Assembly: GCA_002167435.2 (NCBI GenBank)
Contig: NHBR02000009.1
Span: forward strand, 37,389-101,388
DNA length: 64,000 nucleotides
Reading direction: 5' to 3'
Origin: Allomuricauda sp. TMED12
Lineage (GTDB): Bacteria > Bacteroidota > Bacteroidia > Flavobacteriales > Flavobacteriaceae
Below the pieces are notes generated by a model. The model saw only the letters and a list, made by a program, of their open reading frames with translations, searched no databases and was not told the origin of the DNA. The position numbers and the translations under genes are program-made. Positions 26,598-34,639 of the stretch are shown here, piece by piece. How positions within the stretch are numbered: the first letter of the stretch is position 1; each line of letters opens with the position of its first letter.

Positions 26598-27548
26598 TCA
26601 ATCATCCCATTTAACCGGTGACGGAGATGGTCTAATTTTTTCTTCATTGCAATAAATTCCAATAATTCCTTTCATAAACGCCGAAGGGAAGACACCTTCA
26701 TGTATCTCTCCATCAAGTACATCCAAATATAATTTCAGGTTATCAATTCTTTTCATTCTTAGCTTATTGACCAAAACATAGAGGTCAGTAATCATTCCAA
26801 ATCCAGCTTCTTCTCCACCTACCGCAAAATATACTCTTGTTTCATTTCCAAATAAATCCTTGTTCAGGCTCGAAACTTGTTTCATAACATATCTATCATG
26901 CCTGGGATAATTCCAGTCGTCCCACCATAATGATGGGCTTATGATAAGATAGCGATTGAACAAGTCAGGTTGAGTGAGAAGCGTGTGTGTTGCCGCTAAA
27001 CCACTAATTGATTTTCCAATTAGAACCCTATCCGACTCACTTACCTCAAAATGTTTTTCGACAAATGGAATAATCTGCTCTTTAAGAACATTTAAAAATG
27101 CATCCGTACCGCCTGATCCAACATAATCCACAGGGTTGGATGCAAGAAAATGAGTGCTATCAGGTGGAGTGAATTGGGTCGGTGTATAATCTCTCGTCCT
27201 ATTTTCTTCTTTTGGCGTTCCATCTGCTTCATTGCTATAACCTATACCAATAAAATAGGCTGATGGAATATAATTGAAATATTCATAATTATTAGACATT
27301 GCTGCAGACGGAACAAATAAACTTAATGCATCAAGAAAATAGAATGAAGAAGATTTCTCTCCATTTTCAGGATTTCTTAAAGGTGGCCTTATATATAACC
27401 TATAATCTATACCATTCGATGATGTAGGTAAATCATAAACAAATACTTTATATGGGAATTCAAATGGTTTCGGTTCAATGGTTTGGGATAGCAGATTAAG
27501 CGAAAACACCAAAGCAGTTAATAGTAGCGCTATTTTTTTCATATTCAC
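26598..27548 (-). CDS. Secreted alpha/beta-hydrolase (esterase D/IroE-like)
   Basis: A 316-residue protein with a signal peptide (MNMKKIALLLTALVFSLNLLSQ). It has an esterase-type alpha/beta-hydrolase domain with the nucleophile elbow VLIGKSISGLAA (Ser around residue 184), LLTQPDLFNRYLIISPSLWWDD, and a late HEGVFPSAF that supplies the catalytic His. This layout matches the putative-esterase family, which includes enterobactin esterase-like and S-formylglutathione hydrolase-like enzymes. The substrate is unknown. It lies in the first block of the purB island, pointing towards purB and between purB-tail copies A and B. Composition is AT-rich compared with purB. Confidence 0.85.
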   Translation of the reverse strand: MNMKKIALLLTALVFSLNLLSQTIEPKPFEFPYKVFVYDLPTSSNGIDYRLYIRPPLRNPENGEKSSSFYFLDALSLFVPSAAMSNNYEYFNYIPSAYFIGIGYSNEADGTPKEENRTRDYTPTQFTPPDSTHFLASNPVDYVGSGGTDAFLNVLKEQIIPFVEKHFEVSESDRVLIGKSISGLAATHTLLTQPDLFNRYLIISPSLWWDDWNYPRHDRYVMKQVSSLNKDLFGNETRVYFAVGGEEAGFGMITDLYVLVNKLRMKRIDNLKLYLDVLDGEIHEGVFPSAFMKGIIGIYCNEEKIRPSPSPVKWDD

Positions 27549-27738
27549 AATGTTTATTCAATATCATGAAGACTCATTAAAAACGATTACGTTACAATTG
27601 GGCATAACAATTAAACCAAATATCATCTAAGGTCCACTACAGGGCAGATAAGACAACTGAACATTTTAAAGCCTCCATCCAGATATAGTTGATGAGATAC
27701 CCTTTGAATGAATAAATACTCCAGTGATTGAGGGAACC

Positions 27739-27854
27739 ACGAAAAGATTACCCAAAAATCCATCGCTGATTTTATTGAAACCTTGGACGTTTCAGATGCC
27801 ATTAAAGCTGAGTTGAAACAAATAACCCCGGCGAATTAAACCGGGGGTTAAGTT
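27739..27854 (+). pseudogene. purB 3'-end remnant, copy B
   Basis: About 34 codons of purB: EKITQKSIADFIETL, then DVSDAIKAELKQITPAN and a premature TAA where intact purB has TAC. After the TAA the remaining bases still resemble TGV plus stop but with changes. There is no upstream purB sequence. It is ~93% identical to purB over 99 bp with mainly synonymous changes, so it looks like the tail of a diverged purB allele. It is followed by the dispersed GAGCGCAGTCGAG repeat. Confidence 0.9.
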
Positions 27855-27857
27855 AGT

Positions 27858-27914
27858 GTCAGTTCGAGCGCAGTCGAGATGTCTTAATTGATTCACGACT
27901 TTACTCGAGCTGAC
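27858..27914. repeat. Dispersed palindromic intergenic repeat, copy 1
   Basis: GTCAGTTCGAGCGCAGTCG pairs imperfectly with CGACTTTACTCGAGCTGAC to form a long stem-loop. Similar elements occur at 33632-33690 and 42132-42188. The position right after a purB tail and before the end of the convergent large gene suits a terminator or REP-like role. Confidence 0.8.
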
Positions 27915-27923
27915 AATTCTAAT

Positions 27924-30900
27924 CTATTTAACCAAAAGAATCTTGGTGACAGGACCCAAGTTGGTATCAATTACAACAAAATAGTATCCATCTCTCATGT
28001 CCCTAACATCCAAAATTGTTGATGTAACTCCTGGGTATGAAAAACTCAGCCTCTTTTTCGGTATTTGCTGCAATTGTTGATATAGAGTGACACCCAAAAT
28101 CTTAATAGGAGCCACCCCATCTTGAATCATAGTAGATTCCAAAATAATGTTCACCTCTTCAGTAGCAGTATTGGGATAAAGCATGACACTATCGTCCAAC
28201 TCCTCATTCATGGAATTTGATTGGTAATCCGGATTCTGTTTCAATGGAATGCCACCTTCACCTATTTCACCTTCTCCAGCATGGTGGACATAAATTTTCT
28301 TAACCGGACCTTTCCCACATTCGTTTACGCCCATAAGCTGCACCCAACCTTCAATTTTTGCATATCCAGTAAAAACGTCAGCAACATCATAATAAGTGTT
28401 AGTACTTCTTATCTGCCAATTATCTCCGAAATAATCAAATTGGTCTACTACCTCAAAAGGGTGTGGCAACCACCATTCGTAATAATCCGCTCCTTCCGCT
28501 GGTCCGCCATAATATTGCACCAAGGCCCCGGTCAATACAACCTCTGGTCCCCACAAATCTGAAGGTAGACTAGGTTTACCTGTATAGACTACTTTTTCCA
28601 AAACCAATGGTTCATTTCCACAACCTTCGGAGGTCAGGGTTACTGTAATGGTAATTTGTTCGCTAAAAGTGTTCGGAGCAGTTATAAAAGCTGTTGCAGC
28701 ACTATTAGGGTCTGTTGGCGAAGCTACTTCGGGATTACTGGAACTCCAATGGACCTGCACATTGTCTCCCACATTTACAAAATATAGCTCTTCATCGCAT
28801 AGTTTAGAACTGCCCTCTATTGTGAACTCCTTGCATAAAAAGGAACAATCAAAAGATTCAGCATTTTGTGCAAGTTCTTTGGCCAACCAATCCCCATTGG
28901 TACGATTGAACGAGATATGGTCGGCATTGGCCCCTGAAATTGAATAGGTGGTGGAATAATTATCAAAAGGAATTTCCAATTCCTGCGGTGGTGGGTTCGC
29001 TGTGGAATATATCCGCAAAAAATCTTCTTCATCAATTATAACATTATTGCTGCCCACATCCAATGCACTGGTGGTCGGAACAAAGTTGATGTCATAAGTG
29101 AGGTCGAGAGTAAGATTGTAGGTTGCAAAAATATTGCTTTCATACTCATCAATTTCGTCTATGGTGTTGAGAAAGGGCATGGCACCACCCGGAAAATCAT
29201 CCAAAAGCAATGTCTCCTCGGGAAAAGGAAACGTTTTGTTGGTTATGGTTCGCATCAAGGGAGCTACCCAAAGAAATTTTTTCTCATATTGAATCCAGCC
29301 TTTATACACCCAGCCTTCTTCCCCTCCTGGAAAGGCCCAGATATGAAAATCTGTCTTTAGCTTTGTTTTTCCGGGCAAAAAGCCCAATAATGCTGCTTGA
29401 ATATCGCCCAAAGCGGCCCCAATCAAAAATCCAGTTCCCGTTAAAAATGTTATGGCATCTGAAAGTGGCATAGTAGAGCCTGTACCTTTAAGCCGCGCCA
29501 AGGTTTGGCTGGGTTCAATACCATACGGCTGTGCGCAATGGCTGCCGTTGCTGAGCGCAATATTCCGTGTCTGCTGTGGATAGCCCATGGCATTGAGCTC
29601 ATCCTGCCAGGCCTCATGAGCCTGATTATTGATTTCGTAGTTTACATCGACCCAATTGATCAAAAGCTGCCGTACGGCCGGCTGGTCTATTAATTTTCTT
29701 CCCTCGTTCACTGGATAGGCCCCACTCGCTATGGCCACAGAGACATCGCCAATAGGTGTTGTGATGAGTTCGTTGAGGACATGCCTTACCATATACAGCG
29801 CTCCCGGGGGCACATGGGCCCCTTGGTGCGGGGCATCGTGGCTTATGTACAGGCTGGTATCGTGGTCCAGGTTGTTGTTCTCCATATCGCGGAGAGCATA
29901 GCGGGCGATTACCCCGCCCATACTTTGCCCCAAGATTACATTGGGTTCCGCGTTGTCTTCCTTGTTCTCGTTGACCCATTCTATTACTGCCTCCAAGGCA
30001 TAGGCGTTTCGCTGCAGCCAGTCGGTACCGTTCTCCCAATTTACATAAATAATGTCAAAACTTTCTTCGGTGTCTTCCGAAATCAAATTCTTTAATTCTT
30101 GACTGGTCGAATTATCAACTGTCTTATCTAAAAACTCTTGTAAATATGTATCGCCATAATTAGGATGATTTCCAGTCAATCCAGAATCAAAACCTTCTAC
30201 CACAATCAAGGGTTTATGGATTTTGTCACATTCTTTAGCTGGGGCTATTTGTAGCTTGGCCACCCCTTTCACCCCCATATAGGCTTTGGAAGCAGTAATG
30301 GTTTCTTCCCAAAGCTTATCGATGCAAGCTGGGTTTCGTGCAGTCAAGGTCTGCTGCGTGGCCTTGCCCGTAATCTTTACTGGGGTGCGGCAATACCTAA
30401 AGGTATTGTTGGTCAGTTGTAATCGAAAGGTCCATACATAATCACCATCTTCGGCAAAGTCATGGTTTAGGGTAGTGCCCAATTCCAAGGGTTGAAATCC
30501 ACCACCATCCCCAAAGTCCACGGCAAAACTTTCTACCAAGGTGGCTTGGTTGGTACGCCATTCGGAATCTTCCAGCAACAGGGATATGGTGGAACTGCTG
30601 ATGCGGGTTCGCGGCAAAGTGATGGCGAATACCTCTTTGGTTTCGTAGGGGTTTTGCCAGTTGGTCCCTTTATACACATCTCCATATTTTTTACCGTCAA
30701 TGATTTGGATCAATCCTTCATCGAGGGCATCGGGCCGTATGCGGGAATAATGGTAGTACAATCCATTGAGTGTTATGGCCGTGGTCAAGGGCTTTTTTCC
30801 AAATTTTGCGGCATGGGACTTGGCCATGCTCTTCCAATCTTGCTCCAGGGCAATGGGGTCCACCAGTTCGGGCACCACCAGGGAGGTACGCATGGAGACC

Positions 30901-31175
30901 ACGCTATTGTATAGATCGCGGAATACAGAGGGGACAATATAATTGTTGTCCCGCAACACGCCATCGTAATTGGGCACGTCCACAAAATCGTACCCGTAGT
31001 CCAATAGCATGCTGTGGGGAATCTTGCTTTTGTCCAATGGGCCAAAGACCTCATTGGTCTTGTTGGCGACCTCTAGGTCAAAATGCAATTGGGCATTGGC
31101 CGAAAGGCAGCAGATGAATGCAAAAAGGTAAAGTATAATAGAGTAAAAGGGTAAAAATAGTTTTTTTGTTTTCAT
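27924..31175 (-). CDS. T9SS-secreted lipase-like alpha/beta-hydrolase with type A sorting domain
   Basis: A 1083-residue exported protein. It has a signal peptide (residues 1-29, ending SANAQ), an N-terminal region of unknown fold, then an alpha/beta-hydrolase core from about residue 315 (KPLIVVEGFDSG). The nucleophile elbow is VILGQSMGGVIARYAL (Ser ~417), followed by SHDAPHQGAHVP, as in PGAP1/lipase-like enzymes. Ig-like/PKD-like domains follow (~790-960). The C-terminal ~80 residues (VMLYPNTATEEVNIIL ... GYYFVVIDTNLGPVTKILLVK) are a type A T9SS sorting domain. The substrate is unknown. It lies downstream of two paralogous lipoprotein genes in the purB island. Base composition alternates between GC-rich and AT-rich blocks, suggesting a mosaic history. 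Confidence 0.85.
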   Translation of the reverse strand: MKTKKLFLPFYSIILYLFAFICCLSANAQLHFDLEVANKTNEVFGPLDKSKIPHSMLLDYGYDFVDVPNYDGVLRDNNYIVPSVFRDLYNSVVSMRTSLVVPELVDPIALEQDWKSMAKSHAAKFGKKPLTTAITLNGLYYHYSRIRPDALDEGLIQIIDGKKYGDVYKGTNWQNPYETKEVFAITLPRTRISSSTISLLLEDSEWRTNQATLVESFAVDFGDGGGFQPLELGTTLNHDFAEDGDYVWTFRLQLTNNTFRYCRTPVKITGKATQQTLTARNPACIDKLWEETITASKAYMGVKGVAKLQIAPAKECDKIHKPLIVVEGFDSGLTGNHPNYGDTYLQEFLDKTVDNSTSQELKNLISEDTEESFDIIYVNWENGTDWLQRNAYALEAVIEWVNENKEDNAEPNVILGQSMGGVIARYALRDMENNNLDHDTSLYISHDAPHQGAHVPPGALYMVRHVLNELITTPIGDVSVAIASGAYPVNEGRKLIDQPAVRQLLINWVDVNYEINNQAHEAWQDELNAMGYPQQTRNIALSNGSHCAQPYGIEPSQTLARLKGTGSTMPLSDAITFLTGTGFLIGAALGDIQAALLGFLPGKTKLKTDFHIWAFPGGEEGWVYKGWIQYEKKFLWVAPLMRTITNKTFPFPEETLLLDDFPGGAMPFLNTIDEIDEYESNIFATYNLTLDLTYDINFVPTTSALDVGSNNVIIDEEDFLRIYSTANPPPQELEIPFDNYSTTYSISGANADHISFNRTNGDWLAKELAQNAESFDCSFLCKEFTIEGSSKLCDEELYFVNVGDNVQVHWSSSNPEVASPTDPNSAATAFITAPNTFSEQITITVTLTSEGCGNEPLVLEKVVYTGKPSLPSDLWGPEVVLTGALVQYYGGPAEGADYYEWWLPHPFEVVDQFDYFGDNWQIRSTNTYYDVADVFTGYAKIEGWVQLMGVNECGKGPVKKIYVHHAGEGEIGEGGIPLKQNPDYQSNSMNEELDDSVMLYPNTATEEVNIILESTMIQDGVAPIKILGVTLYQQLQQIPKKRLSFSYPGVTSTILDVRDMRDGYYFVVIDTNLGPVTKILLVK

Positions 31176-31253
31176 TTTTTATAGGTTAAGTGCCATTAAA
31201 AGTATTGGACAGTTGTAGAATTATTAAAACTTCTATTATCGTTAATATGATAT

Positions 31254-31991
31254 TTAATAATCGTAGTTGTATTCTTTGTTTGAATTTTCAGACACAAAGA
31301 TTTCGTGGTACTCATCAATTACTTCTCCTCCGTTCTTTCGTTTAGATAGGCTTATTAAATTGAAATCACTTTCTGCTACGAGTACACTATCCACTTTTGT
31401 GTTAAAGGAATTTGCGTATGATTCATTACCATCATATCCAATTTGATATTCAGAATTGATGAATTCATTTTCACCTATTTTCAAGCCAACTGGATAAAGT
31501 GACCTAATTTCAAAATAATCATCTTCGGTACTCGGATTAAAACCATTGAGGTTTACGGTGATGTAAGCTTTTTTAGGGTTGTAAAAATCCATTGTAATAG
31601 TTGTATCACGTTTACCTATTGAATAAATTGAAGTGTCATAAAATGGGTTGGTAACCATAAAAATATCGGAATCTAACCCACTGTAATCAATAATCAATTG
31701 AAAAAATCCTTCGGCATTAGCACCCAGTTCCTCGTTCTCAATAAAAAACTTCATTTTGTAAAATCCGTTTTTATCTGTAGTTGTTTTTTTGATCCTTCTA
31801 ATTGAACTGCCAATGACTACACCAAGGTTATGCCTGAATTCTATCGGTATATTTTCCAAGGGCTCGCCCTTTGCCGTTACCAGTTGGCCTTGGACCACGG
31901 TACAGTCTGAAAGGCACTCTAGGGCGGTATCATCCTCTTTGCGACAAGAAGCGTTGAAAATGATTAATAGTACTAAAATTGTCTTTTTCAT
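31254..31991 (-). CDS. Putative lipoprotein, paralogue 1
   Basis: About 245 residues from MKKTILVLLIIFNASC, a lipoprotein signal peptide with Cys16 as lipidation site; a longer upstream start is rejected. The N-terminal domain CTVVQGQLVTAKGEPLENIP resembles a carboxypeptidase-regulatory-like beta-sandwich. Further strands follow, including a DTTITMDFYNPKKAYITVNL block that is nearly identical in the neighbouring paralogue. No catalytic motif is visible. It lies 78 bp upstream of the large T9SS hydrolase in the same direction and is probably surface or periplasmic. Function is unknown; a partner or protective role for the hydrolase is only a hypothesis. Confidence 0.82.
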   Translation of the reverse strand: MKKTILVLLIIFNASCRKEDDTALECLSDCTVVQGQLVTAKGEPLENIPIEFRHNLGVVIGSSIRRIKKTTTDKNGFYKMKFFIENEELGANAEGFFQLIIDYSGLDSDIFMVTNPFYDTSIYSIGKRDTTITMDFYNPKKAYITVNLNGFNPSTEDDYFEIRSLYPVGLKIGENEFINSEYQIGYDGNESYANSFNTKVDSVLVAESDFNLISLSKRKNGGEVIDEYHEIFVSENSNKEYNYDY

Positions 31992-32069
31992 GTTAAATAG
32001 ATTTAAGTTTATGGATTGGGGGGTGCTGTTTAACAAATGATTAGAAAAAATACATGGTCTTGTATTTCA

Positions 32070-32804
32070 TCAGTAGGTAAAATTCAGTTCAATTGTATTG
32101 TTTTCCGGAACAAAAAAAATAGTGTCTTGGTCCATTAAACCTACCCCATCCTTCCGTCTCCGGATACTGACCCAATTATTATCATTTTCTGCAACCAAAA
32201 CACTATCAATTTTGGAATTTGCTGAGGTTGCTTCATAACTTGTACCATAACCCAATAAATAATCAAAGCCCCATATATTATTCTTTTCACTTTTTATTCC
32301 AGAAGGAAAAAATGATTCTAACCTAAAATAATCATCCCCAGTACTCGGATTAAAACCATTTAGGTTTACAGTGATATATGCTTTTTTGGGATTGTAAAAA
32401 TCCATTGTAATGGTTGTATCACGACTATTTATTGAAGAAATATTGATGTCATAAAAGGGACTATTATTCATGTATACGTCTCCATTTAATCTACTATAAT
32501 CGATTATTAGCTCAAAATGACCTTTAGCTTCTGAACCAAGCTCATCACTCTCAATAAAGAATTCCATATTATAGTAGCCATTTTCATCAGTTGTAGCTTT
32601 TTTGATTCTTCTTATCGAACTACTGTAAGGTCGGCTTGAATTGTGTCTAAATTCTATTGGAATATTCGCCAAGGGTTTCCCATTTGATGTTACGATTTGA
32701 CCTTGGACCACGGTACAGTCTGAAATGCATACTAGGGCGGTATCATCTTCTTTACAACAGGAACTAATAAAAATGATGAGCAGTAATAAAATTTTCTTTT
32801 TCAT
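32070..32804 (-). CDS. Putative lipoprotein, paralogue 2
   Basis: A 244-residue lipoprotein beginning MKKKILLLLIIFISSCCKEDD, with lipidation at Cys16 or Cys17. It aligns along its whole length with the protein at 31254-31991. The segments CTVVQGQ, NIPIEFRHN, SSIRRIKK, DTTITMDFYNPKKAYITVNL and NGFNPST are almost identical, while the stretches between them differ. It starts 2 bp after the stop of the outer-membrane barrel gene, so the barrel and both lipoproteins form one operon. Tandem duplication is clear. Function is unknown. Confidence 0.83.
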   Translation of the reverse strand: MKKKILLLLIIFISSCCKEDDTALVCISDCTVVQGQIVTSNGKPLANIPIEFRHNSSRPYSSSIRRIKKATTDENGYYNMEFFIESDELGSEAKGHFELIIDYSRLNGDVYMNNSPFYDINISSINSRDTTITMDFYNPKKAYITVNLNGFNPSTGDDYFRLESFFPSGIKSEKNNIWGFDYLLGYGTSYEATSANSKIDSVLVAENDNNWVSIRRRKDGVGLMDQDTIFFVPENNTIELNFTY

Positions 32805-32806
32805 TT

Positions 32807-33310
32807 TTATAGTTTTAATAAATAACCCAATGTAAATTGTCCTTGTTCCAAAGCACCATCTGCTTTAGCCTCAAGGAAGAGACCCATCCGGGTCATAATT
32901 CCAATACCCAATTCCATTCCGGTTAAGGTGTCATCCGCCTCCAGATTATCTTCCGTGTTCTCTACCTTAATATACCCAACATTGAAACCTACCAATCCAT
33001 AAAAATCCAATGTACCATTGGTCACAAAGGAATAGGTTCCGTCAAAATTGAATGCATAAACGGTGCTTTCGAGAGGTTCGGGCGCTTTGGAAAAGAAATA
33101 GGTTGCCCCTCCAGTAACTCCCCATTTTTCAGTTATTTTGTACAGACCTCGTAGGTTTATACCAAAGGCTGGGTCTCCCAAAAAATCTTCATCAACACTG
33201 GATTCAGTGCCTAAAGAAAGTCCGCCACCTAATTTAAACTCTTGTGACCTTACTGTAGTAAATGAAAATAACACGCCCAAAATCAAAAAACTAAATTTAC
33301 TTGTCTTCAT
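32807..33310 (-). CDS. Small outer-membrane beta-barrel protein
   Basis: A 167-residue protein with a signal peptide (residues 1-22, ending VRSQ). The rest is a run of amphipathic strands with Gly/aromatic alternation (FKLGGGLSLG, FGINLRGLYKITEKWGVTGGATYFF, LDFYGLVGFNVGYIKV), ending in LGYLLKL. This fits an eight-stranded porin-like or OmpW/OmpA-type barrel of Bacteroidota. It is the first gene of the island operon running towards the lipoproteins and the T9SS hydrolase. The role is unknown; it may be structural or help expose the lipoproteins. Confidence 0.78.
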   Translation of the reverse strand: MKTSKFSFLILGVLFSFTTVRSQEFKLGGGLSLGTESSVDEDFLGDPAFGINLRGLYKITEKWGVTGGATYFFSKAPEPLESTVYAFNFDGTYSFVTNGTLDFYGLVGFNVGYIKVENTEDNLEADDTLTGMELGIGIMTRMGLFLEAKADGALEQGQFTLGYLLKL

Positions 33311-33590
33311 ATATAATTGAATTATTAGTTACTAATTCATGTTATGAGTACAGCTAGTATCATAGTTTTGGATACTAAAAACTCAAGGAAAATGGGAAAT
33401 ACCGCCCATATCCTATGAGGTTGATTTGTGAGATTGAAAATTTTCAAGGAGGTTATCTGCCGTAGCAGGCTAGAAAATAATAAGTCTTAACATAAGAATC
33501 CGAACGGAAACCTATTAAGGCTTTGGATGTTTAAATGTAGTATTTTTATTGTTATGACCAAAGAATGTTTTTTGGTCATAACATACATCC
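33311..33590. other. Non-coding upstream region of the island operon
   Basis: About 280 bp without a convincing frame. It should hold the promoter of the barrel-lipoprotein operon, but I found no clear TAnnTTTG box on the minus strand. It contains a perfect 12-bp inverted repeat at 33551-33582, next to the third purB tail. Confidence 0.5.
33551..33582. repeat. Perfect inverted repeat at the island edge
   Basis: GTTATGACCAAA and TTTGGTCATAAC form 12-bp perfect arms around an 8-bp loop. It has no T-run in either direction and ends 14 bp before purB-tail copy C. Confidence 0.7.
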
Positions 33591-33595
33591 AAAAA

Positions 33596-33625
33596 ATAAC
33601 CCCAACGAATTATACCGGGGTTTAA
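33596..33625 (+). pseudogene. purB 3'-end remnant, copy C
   Basis: ATA ACC CCA ACG AAT TAT ACC GGG GTT TAA encodes ITPTNYTGV plus stop, matching the last ten codons of purB (ITPANYTGV). Its AACCCC...GGGGTT stem is followed by TAAGTTTTT, so it may still act as a terminator. From the hairpin onwards it aligns with copy B into the GAGCGCAGTCGAG repeat. It is directly in front of the convergent mscS gene. Confidence 0.8.
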
Positions 33626-33631
33626 GTTTTT

Positions 33632-33690
33632 GTCGGTTCAAGCGAAGTCGAGAACCAACTAAGACATCTCGACTGCGCTCGATGTGACAG
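33632..33690. repeat. Dispersed palindromic intergenic repeat, copy 2
   Basis: GTCGGTTCAAGCGAAGTCGAG pairs with CTCGACTGCGCTCGATGTGAC to make an imperfect stem-loop between purB-tail copy C and the end of mscS (33697). Confidence 0.8.
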
Positions 33691-33696
33691 TTATTC

Positions 33697-34512
33697 CTAA
33701 GCGTTTTTGTGTATTTCCACTTGATGTGGGTATGGAATTTCGATTCCGGCTTCGTCCAGAGCGATTTTACAATTTTCATGGGTTGCAAAATATACATCCC
33801 AATAGTCCTCGGGATTGCAATAGGGCCTAACCGCAAAATTCACCGAACTGTCCGCCAATTCAAGAACATTTACGGATGGCGCCGGATCTTTAAGTACCTT
33901 TTCATTAGAGGTCAATACTTTCAAAAGTACTTCTTTAGTTTTTTTGATGTCCTCATCATAGCCAACTCCAATTACAGTATCAACTCTCATTTTCCCCTCG
34001 GCGGTATAATTGATGATGTTTCCGTTGGCCATGGCCCCATTGGGTATGATCGCAAGTTTATTTTGGGGCGTTATGAGTTTGGTGGTGAAAATTTCAATGC
34101 CCTTCACTTTTCCCAAAATACCCTGAGCTTCAACCAGGTCCCCAATTTTATAGGGCTTGAATATCATGATCAACACACCTCCAGCAAAATTGGAGAGTGA
34201 ACCTTGTAACGCCAAACCAACAGCTAAACCGGCAGCGGCAATAACCGCAGCAAAGGTGGTAACATCCACACCCAATCGGGAAATAACAATTATGATCAAA
34301 AATACCTTTAAAGCCCAAGAAAATAGGTTCAATAAGAATTTCTGTAGGGATTCGTCATATTTACTTTTGGACATTACCTTTCGGGTTCCACCAATGATTT
34401 TTTTCACCACCCACATACCTACAATGTAGATGATAAGTGCCGTAATCAGTTTAGGTCCAAATTCCTTCGCAAGTTCAATTCCGTAATCGAACCATTCTTG
34501 TGCTTTTTCCAT
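33697..34512 (-). CDS. Small-conductance mechanosensitive channel (MscS family)
   Basis: A 271-residue protein of the size of E. coli MscS. It has three N-terminal transmembrane helices; TM3 carries the pore motif AAGLAVGLALQGSLSNFAGG. The beta-domain follows (IFKPYKIGDLVEAQG, ITPQNKLAIIPNGAMANGNIINYT), then a C-terminal alpha/beta cage ending YPHQVEIHKN. The channel opens under membrane tension to release solutes on osmotic downshift. It is probably the ancestral neighbour of purB, since purB-tail copy C and a dispersed repeat sit just past its stop. A different MscS paralogue is encoded at 52921. Confidence 0.95.
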   Translation of the reverse strand: MEKAQEWFDYGIELAKEFGPKLITALIIYIVGMWVVKKIIGGTRKVMSKSKYDESLQKFLLNLFSWALKVFLIIIVISRLGVDVTTFAAVIAAAGLAVGLALQGSLSNFAGGVLIMIFKPYKIGDLVEAQGILGKVKGIEIFTTKLITPQNKLAIIPNGAMANGNIINYTAEGKMRVDTVIGVGYDEDIKKTKEVLLKVLTSNEKVLKDPAPSVNVLELADSSVNFAVRPYCNPEDYWDVYFATHENCKIALDEAGIEIPYPHQVEIHKNA

Positions 34513-34591
34513 AATGCCTTGGTTTTGTTAGTGTTCTTATTATGAGACACTAAGATACTAAACTAGGTCACGTTTTTTATCCTACAAAACA

Positions 34592-34619
34592 AAAAGGGGC
34601 GACAATTGTCGCCCCTTTT
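34592..34619. terminator. Perfect palindromic intrinsic terminator
   Basis: AAAAGGGGCGACAA followed by its exact reverse complement: 14-bp arms, with A/T tracts on both sides. It lies just past the end of the DUF4252 operon, which runs on the minus strand. Confidence 0.9.
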
Positions 34620-34639
34620 CAAATTTATGATGATTGGTC

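Noticed and set aside
26500..27620. Possible integron attC sites around the esterase gene (TAGCA/TGCTA and TGTTATGC/GCATAACA fragments).
   Set aside because: The core sites do not fit RYYYAAC/GTTRRRY and no integrase is present.
29626..31117. Several long open frames opposite or alongside the large T9SS gene (100-140 codons).
   Set aside because: They lie in GC-rich segments where stops are rare, have no recognisable domains, and overlap a gene with a clear signal peptide, nucleophile motif and sorting domain.
34592..34619. Perfect palindrome considered as a regulatory operator.
   Set aside because: A/T tracts on both sides and its place right after the DUF4252 operon make a terminator the better reading.
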